The position numbers and the translations under genes are program-made. A stretch of 64,000 bases of DNA from Anas platyrhynchos (lineage: Eukaryota; Chordata; Aves; Anseriformes; Anatidae): contig NC_092591.1 of assembly GCF_047663525.1 (NCBI RefSeq), positions 53,607,501 to 53,671,500 of the forward strand, written 5' to 3'. Shown piece after piece: positions 55,026 through 64,000 of the stretch (position 1 is the stretch's first letter; each line of letters begins with the position of its first letter). Under the pieces are notes generated by a model. That model did not search any database and was not told the DNA's origin. It saw only the letters and a program-made list of their open reading frames with translations.

Positions 55026-58000
55026 TCAGTCAGTTGTGAATGAGAGTAGCACCATGACTGTAATGCCTGTACACAGGAGCAGAACTTGCTGCAGGGAGTT
55101 CCTGGGAAAGAAACAGCAAAATTAGGAGGGGTGTAGACCAATGCCAACAGGCAGCCATGTACAAGCTCGTGACTGTTTTTTTCTTTGCCCTTCCAAATCT
55201 ATCACGAGGAAAACACAGCAGTTGTATGACACCATTACACAGCTGAGAAGACTCGTTCCCAGCACCCCAAACAAAGATGCTGTCTATAAACTGACATGCA
55301 TTTGTTCCACTCAGCTGCAAGGCTCAACTTAAGGTTTCAAAACCAATTTACGCTGATTCAGCTGTGCAATTACCCAACTGCATATTCCTGCCCTTTTACT
55401 CACAAGAGAACCAACACTTCAGTAGCATGTTCAAAGATTGATTAGGAACCTCATTCAACTAATAAACAGCCACAATTTAATAAAAAGCTGATTAATTTTG
55501 ATTAATTTTACCACTCTTAATCAAGCGTAAATCTAAGACGGTGCTACAAGTGACTACATACGTGCTACCTCTGTATACTCTGCGAACAGCTGGGCCAGCA
55601 CAAGAGATTATCAACCCAAAAGCAAGCTCCCAGCTGGTCATTACCATTTTCCTACCAAATGTTCCTGCCTCCTCAGATGTAACTGTGGAGCTAGTTTTTG
55701 TTTTTTTTTGATCACTTCCTGATTTGTTTCAGCGAAAATGAACTAGGTGAGTGGAAGTCTCTCATTTAAACTACAGAAGTTAACCTGTCAATACAATTGA
55801 AATATGTGGGAACATTCAGGGGCAGCTCTGCCAGCAGATCTTAGAGGACACCTTTACTGTGACACAGCTCGATCTGGACCTGCCAAAACCTCAGTCAGGC
55901 TCCATGAAACTAGAATAATACAAACAGGGGAAGGCTATATATATGTACACCAGAATATAGCTATCTGTGTAGAGAAGGGATGATTGACTGAGGTGGGATA
56001 CAGCGAAACTACGGAATGCAGAGTGAGGGAAAGAAACTTATTTTCTACTCGCACAGCAACACAGTGACATCTAAACAAAATTATTAAGCAAGAGGCTAGA
56101 AAATAAATAATATAAAGCATCATTTCGTGCAGTGCAGTCAAGCTATGGGAGATTGCAGGAAGCCAAGAGTAATGGATAGGGTCAAAAAGAGATGAGAAAA
56201 GGATGTGAAAGATATGTTCATGTGTGGTTATCACACACTAAGCCTGTATGGGGCCCTCGTTCAGACAGTCCCTAAGCCACTAGGTACAAGAGCTGAGAAG
56301 ACAGACTGTGGAAAGGGTCACCTTACTGGACATGTTTCTGAGCAACCTGCTCTAGCTGCTTGGGCTTCATACTGCACTAGCACTATCTTAGAGACTGACC
56401 CAGTTGAAGGTTTTCACGTTTTATAGGGTCTCTGTGGTCCCATAAACTCAATAGCTAGCACAGCAGCCTTGTTAATGGGATTTGGAAAGCTAGCATTCAT
56501 GTGCCCCCAGAACAGGCGTGGGGAACTGTCACAGCCCTGCTCCCAGGCAGTAAGAAGGGCAGCAGCACAACAGGAGGGAGCACTTACCACGGGTTCTTTT
56601 CCTCTAGGAGATCAGGCACAACATTTACCAAGGCAATATACAGAAATCCTCCGGAAGTGAAAGGGAGGATCCAAGCTACTGTTTCCCCTGCAGAAGCACA
56701 GAAAGCTTTCATTACTCCTGACACGAATCCATGGGAGAGAAGACAAACACATGGGGACCATGCTCCTCACATTCCTACTGAAGTCCCAGGGAGCCTCACC
56801 TGCTCCTTTTGGTGACTGAGCGCATATTGCAAAGCAGGCTCCTAGAATCCCCCCGAGAGCTGTGGATAGCTGCATCTTGGCTGCGCTCCAGCGGTCAAAC
56901 CCAGCCCGAAGTAGGATTGCAAAGTCCCCAACCTACGAAAATCAAGAGCCAACAGTTAACGAACATTCTCAGTCAGAGGTCACCCTTAACAGAACAATTG
57001 CTTCAGGACTGTTTTTAACTTTCCACATTTCCAGTCTCCTAGAGAGCTTTCAAAGGGACAAGAAAACATAACTGGACTCAGCTCTTCTCATTCACACAAT
57101 AAAGCACCCTTGAACCCCCCCACAAGATACAAAGTCCTCTCACCTCGTGTGGGATTTCGTGCAGGAGAATGGCCATTGTGGTTAAAAACCCAACCTACAG
57201 CAGAGGAAAGAAGGTGGTTAAGAAACAGTCCCCTAGATCTGAGAACGAGACTTGCAGGATTACATCACGGCCCCTTTCTCCATGTTAAGGTTCTCACTAA
57301 AAGTACAGATGAGCTAACCCTTCCCAAAATGCCAGGAGCTGGGGCAAACTGAGGTGTCAGGTTTGAAGAAGCTTGTAATCCTGTCCTGACCCTCTGATTC
57401 CTTTTTAATATAGACTACATTTTATCAGAAACTTCCAGAAAATAGGAACAAATTCCTCTTATCTTTGGTGGTTTTTTTTTGTTTGTTTGTTTGTTTTGTT
57501 TTGCTTTGGTTTTTTTTGCATGTTGCATCACACTTGGGAACAGACATCTCCACTTCAGTATACAGCTGGGGACAGAAACCTTACCTTTCTGCTAACCAGG
57601 AAGCTGGCTGCTACTGCCAGGCCATGTGTGAAATTATCAATGGTGTTGGCCAGCAAATTGAGGTATCCACTAATCTGCAAAAAGAGAAAAAGAGCCCCTG
57701 ATAAAGAAAGAGACATACGATAAGAGGAGGCACCAGACATGGCTCTCACATGAGTCATACAGAACAATGATCAGATGGCAAAGGTCAGGACAATCTTAGA
57801 GTGTGTCAGAGCTCAAGTACAAATTAAACGCTCCATTCAGTTCTAGAGTAAATTCAGCTTTAGTGTAGGCAAGTACTGTCTAAGATTAGGAAAGACATCT
57901 TACTGGAAGAAACACAGACAGAGAGAGGGCAAATAACAAAGAAGCTTCAGATACAGAGAGGGAAAAAGAATAAACCAGAATATCTGATTCAAAATTGAGT

Positions 58001-61000
58001 TGATACTGGGCAACACTAATTTACACAGGTGACTAGCTTCAAATATGACCTGACCTTGTCTTCCAGCCATGTATTTTAATACCTGTTAAATATCTCCTCT
58101 TCAAAAGCTGGCAAGAACAATGCAACAGAACAAATGCTGCTGAAACAGCTTTTTATAACCATAAAAATCTTGAAACATTGCACTAAAAAAACTTCTGCAT
58201 GTGGGTTTGCTTTCCCTTAACAAAGAATAAAGAGAAGATAGTGATGACAGTCACCAAAAAAACACCTACTAGAAGGCTGGATAGCATGTATATGCATTTG
58301 TATGCTGACAGATTTTTGAACATTAAAAGTATATGCCAGTTACCTTCTTCAGAATGCCAGCTCCAGGTCAGACTTCCCTATCAATGCTATGTTCCTGTCC
58401 AGAAAAATTGTGTACTTGACCGACCCAAAATGGTTTGAGGGTACCACACCATATCATTTGCTCAGAGGTTGTTTTCTTTATTTCGCATCATATTTAACAA
58501 AAAACTACCAGGTGTAGGTCCTGGGCCACTGCAGTTCACTGCAGTGTAAATTATCATCAATCCAGGAGTTAGCTACTGCATCAGGCTGTCTCTGGACTGC
58601 AAGAACTGGGGGCACACGTTACCTGCAGATACAGGGCAGCACCCAGTGAGCAGTAAGGAGAGACCACGTAGAAAACACGAAGCATTAACTTCTTATTTTA
58701 CCATCAGGTAAGCCAAAATTTAGCTGGAAAGAACACGTGTGCTAATAGGTTTCACGGGCCCTTTTCAGTCTTCTCTTCCCTTTTTCTATCAAACTTTCTT
58801 TGGGGAATCTTTTCTTCCTGCCACCTGTACACCACAGCTCAGATGGAGCTTTCCATTAGGTATCTCTTTCAAAAGCATTTACTTTCTGCAGGTTACTTTC
58901 CCGTGCACAACCTCCAAACATGTTCACAGGCTTTAAACTTTTCACAGTGCATACATAGTTAAATACGAAAATAAGGAATTAAGCAAAGACTGTCTAAGTA
59001 TCATGTTTAAGTAACAATCTAAGCAACATCTCCACAATGGATGCAGAAATTCCCTGCATGTTTTTACAAGAAGGAGGACACAAAGCAATGCGTGCATACA
59101 GACCCACAAACACAGCAGTTTTACTTCTCATTTTTTATTTTCAGTCAGATGTGACTGTCTAAAATTTCTTCATGTTGGGATTTTATGTGATTGCATTTTC
59201 CCCACAGGCTAGTAATAATTATTCAATAAGTTTTATATTAAAATGATTTCCCACACCACTGTATAGAGAAAAAAATAGACTTCATGATTAAAACATTATG
59301 ACTTTTTCTTGTCAGTGGCTTGGGCAAAAGCTGTCACTGAAAGAAGCAAAGCCTTGGAGTGTTCAGAAATAAATTGGGTTGATTTGACAGTTATGAGCCT
59401 CTGACATTTACATTCTGTGAATACGTAATAGGATGTTCTCCTTGCTCATAAAGAGCACAGCAAGATGAAGTGTTTATGTTCATGCTTCAGAATTAATGTC
59501 ACCGTGCAATAAAACATACTTCTACAAATCAGCGAGGACCCCTGTGCCATTGGGGAAAAAAGAAAAAGAATGAGTAAGGAAAAGGTACTCTACAAAGTTT
59601 TTACTTGATAAAGGAATAAAGGCTGCAATGCAGGGCAGAACCAATCTGTGTTTGGGTGCAAAGGATGCCTCCCACTTGCAGTGTTTAAGCTAGGACAAGT
59701 TGTTACAGCAGCAGCCAAAGAGTGTAAGTTCTAGTAGACATGGAGCAAGGATGACTGATTGCAGCTTACTAATCACTGAAGCCTTGAAGAGTGACATCTT
59801 TTTGTTTAAGTAGTATCTTTCCATTTTGGGAAAAAAAGATATAAGAAAAAACTGTTACTGAGCGCATAGGAGAACCGAATAAGCCTTTGCTATAGATTTC
59901 TCTTTCCTTTGTAGGCTCCTACCTTGCACACTTCAGCAACATTTTCTCTGCATGTTCTTTTCCCTACCCAGTGCAGTCCATGACAGCCACTTCTCCACCA
60001 GACAAGGCCAGTGAGACCTACCTGCTGATCTTCCAACCAGGCAGAGCTGCCAAGCAGCATGCAACATCTACGTTCTGCCAGAGTTTTTCAACAGGACATT
60101 AGTCTGCATTCCTCTTCTACTGCCATGCTGATTTTTATGGATCTTGCAGAAATCTGATTACCCTTCAGATTTCTACCCTCTCTGAAACTCTAGTAAAATT
60201 AATTATGGGTTCAAAAGTTATTGAAAAATGAAGGGCAGAACAGATGGACAGGCAGATGGAATGACTGCTTATGTTGTTTCCTAAGGAAACAAGGTAGAAA
60301 TATCTTGATAATTTTGGTAATCTCCCCCCTACCAGAAAGGCTATTAAAATCTTCAGATTAAATGCCCAGAAGGTGGAAAGTTAAAATTATATACATTAAC
60401 TCCTGAGTTTCTATTTCATGTGCATTCGTAACAGTCTGCAAGATTAAATAGACACGTTAGGATTTTAAAACTAGAAGAGGTCTCCATGATCAGCTAAGTC
60501 CTATATAACACAACTGAAACAGAAACCAAGTTTCTGCATAAAGCCCATTGTTTCTTAAGCTGTACTGTATTTTGTAGAAAGAAGCTTAAATCACACCTTA
60601 AAGCCCACAATTGATAAAGAGTCTATGTCTCTAGGTAAGTTATCGCACTGGCAAATTACCCTCCATCACAGTTGTCTTCTATTTCTAATCTGTTTTTATT
60701 TAGTACAGCTTTAGCTTTTCACATATAGTCACGCCTCTTGCATGAGTATTCATACACCTTAAAGTCAACCCTGATTCGTCACATCTATAGAGCTAAAAGC
60801 TGAAGAAAAATACTTAAGAAAAAACACGTACTGCAAACCTGAAGTAATTATTTCAGCTCTTTTCTGATCACTTTGCAATTTATTGATACTATTTTGGATA
60901 TCATGAGTAATACTACAGAAAAAGCCAAATAAAGAGTCAGGTCTACTGATGAGGTCTACTATGGAAAGGAACACTTGCTTTTGGTCTTATATACTATTTC

Positions 61001-63120
61001 CTACTTACTTGGTCACCCTCCTGACTATAGCATCATAATGGAAGACTGTACTCAACCAATTTCCTACTATGATTCTCACATCTTTTTCCAAGGCACTGAC
61101 TTCCTGGAATCTCTCCCTATTTTATAAGTGTGATCTGTATTCTTTCTTAATCTATTACTTGATATTTGCTTCTATCAAAACATGTTAAAAATTCATCTCT
61201 TTTGATCAAATTACTCAGTTTAGCAAATGTCACCAACCTCATGCAGTCACAACATGACATTTAAGAAAGAGAGTAGTATCTGCAAATGTAAAGATGTACT
61301 TTTCTTTAAACAATCAATTACAAAAATCACAAACCAGTAATGAACAGATTTGAGAGGGGCTGCATTAATCCAGTCCCTGCTTATAATATAGAATAACAGA
61401 TTTTTTATATTAATAAGGTTGATTTCATGCAGTACCAGTTTTATTAGAATTTGGGAGAAAGCTGTCATTACCAAATTGTCAAACTACCAAATTGACCAGA
61501 TTTGTCATTACCAAACAATCTTATGACTGAATAGAAGCAGGGAAAAACATCTAAGTGACAGAATATAATCTTCCATAATACCATATCAATTAGCAATAAT
61601 TACATGATTATTTTTTACATTAGAACAAGGCACTGAGCAATTGTGTCCCCCATCAGTGTTTCATTTCTCCTTGAAATCAGGGGAGGACTAACCATCCACA
61701 AAGTCCCCAGTGCCTTATATAAACCTTTCTAAAATAAACACACAATGTTTCCTAACCCAGTAATACTGACTTCTTCATAGCTATCAGCTCCAGAACCACG
61801 AATGAAGCACCTTGCACTGTGTCATAGTGTTCAGATTACACAAACGTTACAGGTATCAAAACCACCCAGTGATCTCAACATGTCTTTCACATTGTGTAGT
61901 AACAGCTACAAGGTTACAGCAAAACAACTTTAAAATAGAAGGAGTGAATAGCCTCTGACTGACCACATGCCCAGGTTTGGGCTAGTTTGCGTAACCACAC
62001 TTTCTGTTCATAGTCAATCTCCTACAAATCTTTCATATTTTTAAGTGCTTTCAAACTCAAATTATAGGTCCTCCTTGGTCAAAGTGATCTTTTATTCTCT
62101 TGCACGTAATGGTCACCCAGGCAGGGTTTCCCACAGTGCAAAGATAGTAACAAAAGCAAAGCCAATCTAGAGGTTAGCACTGGAGGGTGGCTACAGTCCT
62201 CCTTTTCTGTCCTCCACCTCCAGTCCTCTGAGCTCGCTGACTGATCTCCCTTATCCCAGCACTACTTTACATGGGAAGCTGATTTAAGATGATAAATTAT
62301 GAAAGAAACCTACAGGCAAAATAATCATCATCATCAAAAAATCTTTGCCTGCTTAGCTCCCTGAACAGGCTCACTGTAGGGGTCAGATGAGGTCCAGTGC
62401 AAATGAAGTGATGAGAAATGCAGGTTTGGAGGCAGAAGTGGAAAGGAGGCTCTTTTGGGCAGCAGATGGCTGCTATTCAAAAAAAAACAAACCTGCATTT
62501 AAGTTTTACAGCTTCAACTGTCAAAATACATTCAAAAGGTGCCTTAAAAGGAAGCATGCTGTTCACAATTAATACAATGTAGGCACTGGAGAAACAATTA
62601 AGTCATTACTCAAAAAGTTAAGCAAATAAAGATATGCTGAGTATAAGATAATAGGGTAAGTTGAAAAGTACTGTACTTTGGTCTCAGGATTCAGTCAAAA
62701 CACCCATCCCCAGGCTTATGCCTTCACAATAGTGATTTTGCCTCTTTTGCATAAGCTGCAGTGCAGATTTTCTCCCAATGAGTATCCTATTTCCTTCCTG
62801 CTGTGACTTTGACAGAGCAAAATTTAAGTGTAACTCCCTCAAACACTGAGTCCCCCACTCAGGCACACTTTTCTCTACAGACAACTCATCCTCCTGACTG
62901 AAAGATCTTTGCCCGGAAAACATAGGATGCGAATCATCTAGAAAAGGGCTGCTTGTGGGTCTCTTACCTTGATTCTGTTGTCTGTTGGACACGATGGTGG
63001 AGTGGAGCCATTACACTGAGTTGAACCTGTTTCCTCTCTTTGGGATCTGCCTGATACCTTTGACAGGGGGTAGCCACTTCCATTGGGAATCTTTCCAGCT
63101 GGTGCTTTGGAATCACAGCC
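55026..63120 (-). CDS. SLC39A13: SLC39A13 (ZIP13), C-terminal six coding exons (partial gene)
   Basis: ZIP13 is a zinc/iron transporter of the Golgi, ER and cytoplasmic vesicles; human loss causes a spondylodysplastic Ehlers-Danlos syndrome. Coding exons on the minus strand are 63120-62968, 57674-57585, 57194-57144, 56932-56800, 56687-56588 and 55101-55026. They total 603 bases (200 residues plus stop) in continuous frame. The first encodes the variable cytoplasmic loop. The next carries helix IV with the ZIP13-type metal site (ISGYLNLLANTIDNFTHG). The following ones carry helix V with HEIPHEVGD, split by an intron, then DRWSAAKMQLSTALGG, LPFTSGGFLYIALVNVVPDL and the last helix (VLLLCTGITVMVLLS). 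The N-terminal half lies beyond 64000. The loop-to-helix-IV intron is 5.3 kb. The gene converges on PSMC3 as in human, but with the TMEM178-like gene in between. Confidence 0.96.
57675..62967 (-). other. Large SLC39A13 intron
   Basis: 5.3 kb of AT-rich intron with no recognised exon, CR1 copy or RNA gene. The adjacent open frame at 62684-62992 on the minus strand only overlaps the real exon in another frame. Confidence 0.6.
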
Positions 63121-64000
63121 CTAAATTAGCAGAAAACAACTTGTCACTGCCTTTTTGGCCTCAACAAAGAGCACAAATCTAGGTTAGAAATCCAACCTTC
63201 AGCCTTAATAGTTTCATTCTTACAACCCAAATCAGTAGCTTTGGTACCCAAATCTAACCATGACAATGACCAGAAACAAGACAGACTTCAGAGAGTGTCA
63301 CACCTTGTCACATCTGCATAAGAGCAATGAATTCTCCGAGCATCAGGAGAGGGAAAATAGAAAGATATACAGGGAATCAGAATCAGGCCCCTTTGACATG
63401 AGCAAGGTTCCACTGGGAAGATGAGGGCCTCAATCTGTCAGTCCTGCTGGCAGCTACTGCCCAGAGAAATTCAATTCCATCTGGGAAAAAGAGTCTTGTT
63501 CTCCCCAGTGCATCAGGATAACTGAATCCCAAGGAGTTATTCTATAGCTGGGATTGTCAGCTTCCAAATAAACTGCTCATCTCAGACTTCAGTCTCTATG
63601 TATGAGCTGGAGTTCCTTTCAATTTAATCTTGAGTCAAAACAATGACTAATTGCTTACCCAGTTCCTGACCTGCTCTTTTCTCTCTCAAAAGGCATGGCA
63701 CAGAAGTACTGAACAGCCTATAGGAGAGGTGCTGCTAGGAACCAGGCAGATGGCTTAGGACTAGCCACTGTCTGTCTTGGTGTTCCCTCCCGGTTCCTGT
63801 TTTGTCAGTGTTGCTTCTTTGCTGCTGGGTGACTCTTGTCTGAATCACTGCACAGCACGACCTGGCCAGCCATAAACCCTGCCTACCACGTTAGCAGCTC
63901 CATGGAACAAGCGCCTGGGTCAGATCACCCCCAGGAGTAGTAGACAGCAAGGAACATCTTCCAAAGAATGCTGGTCTTTGCCCTGACTGAGGACACAGGA
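63121..64000 (-). other. SLC39A13 intron reaching the window end
   Basis: I looked for the preceding ZIP13 exon (helix III, a LALEKMF-type motif) and did not find it. A superficially similar stretch near 63950 has stop codons in the relevant frame. The upstream exons should lie to the right of the window. Confidence 0.55.

Noticed and set aside
62684-62992. 102-codon minus frame near the SLC39A13 loop exon
   Set aside because: It overlaps the true exon (62968-63120) in a different frame and runs into intron.
63940-63980. Apparent LEKMF-like preceding exon of SLC39A13
   Set aside because: The minus-strand similarity is limited to a few bases; the frame hits a stop and lacks a proper acceptor.

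Overview
This window reads as a bird nuclear chromosome. The genes are intron-rich vertebrate genes with consensus GT-AG splice sites. Several CR1 retrotransposon copies carry the typical avian 3' end (an ATTCTATGATTCTA-like tail next to a 'CCTTCCAAC' block). Two promoters lie in very GC-rich CpG islands. No bacterial-style operons, CRISPR arrays or complete viral genomes are visible. All functional names come from recognising protein sequence by eye, not from a database search.

Layout, left to right. (1) 1-14.7 kb, + strand: the last four coding exons of CELF1 (RNA-binding protein; end of the linker plus RRM3), then a very long apparent 3' UTR ending at a likely distal poly(A) site near 14.71 kb. 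(2) 14.7-18.4 kb: intergenic, no gene recognised. (3) 18.4-28.4 kb, + strand: complete RAPSN (rapsyn), 8 coding exons, 412 codons. (4) 28.4-38.9 kb, + strand: complete PSMC3 (26S proteasome ATPase Rpt5), 12 coding exons, 422 codons. It starts only about 370 bp after the RAPSN poly(A) signal, and its introns are loaded with CR1 copies and a ~560 bp TA-rich repeat. (5) 39-50.5 kb, - strand: a complete four-exon gene of the TMEM178 family, 293 codons, closest to TMEM178B from memory, with a CpG-island promoter. (6) 50.6-54.9 kb: no gene recognised. (7) 55.0-64 kb, - strand: the last six coding exons of SLC39A13 (metal transporter ZIP13); the upstream exons lie beyond the window.

The order CELF1-RAPSN-PSMC3-SLC39A13, with PSMC3 and SLC39A13 converging, matches the block I recall from human 11p11.2. 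The difference is the TMEM178-family gene between PSMC3 and SLC39A13, which I do not recall at the human locus. This is the most interesting gene-level observation: a probable third TMEM178 paralogue kept in birds. The genes are functionally independent (RNA processing, neuromuscular synapse, proteasome, membrane protein, metal transport), and their adjacency looks like conserved synteny rather than a pathway cluster.

Other points of note are an exact GU-rich element (the class of site bound by CELF1) in CELF1's own 3' UTR beside a Pumilio-type site, a PSMC3 intron that is almost entirely one CR1 insertion, and a G-rich tract between the RAPSN poly(A) signal and the PSMC3 promoter.
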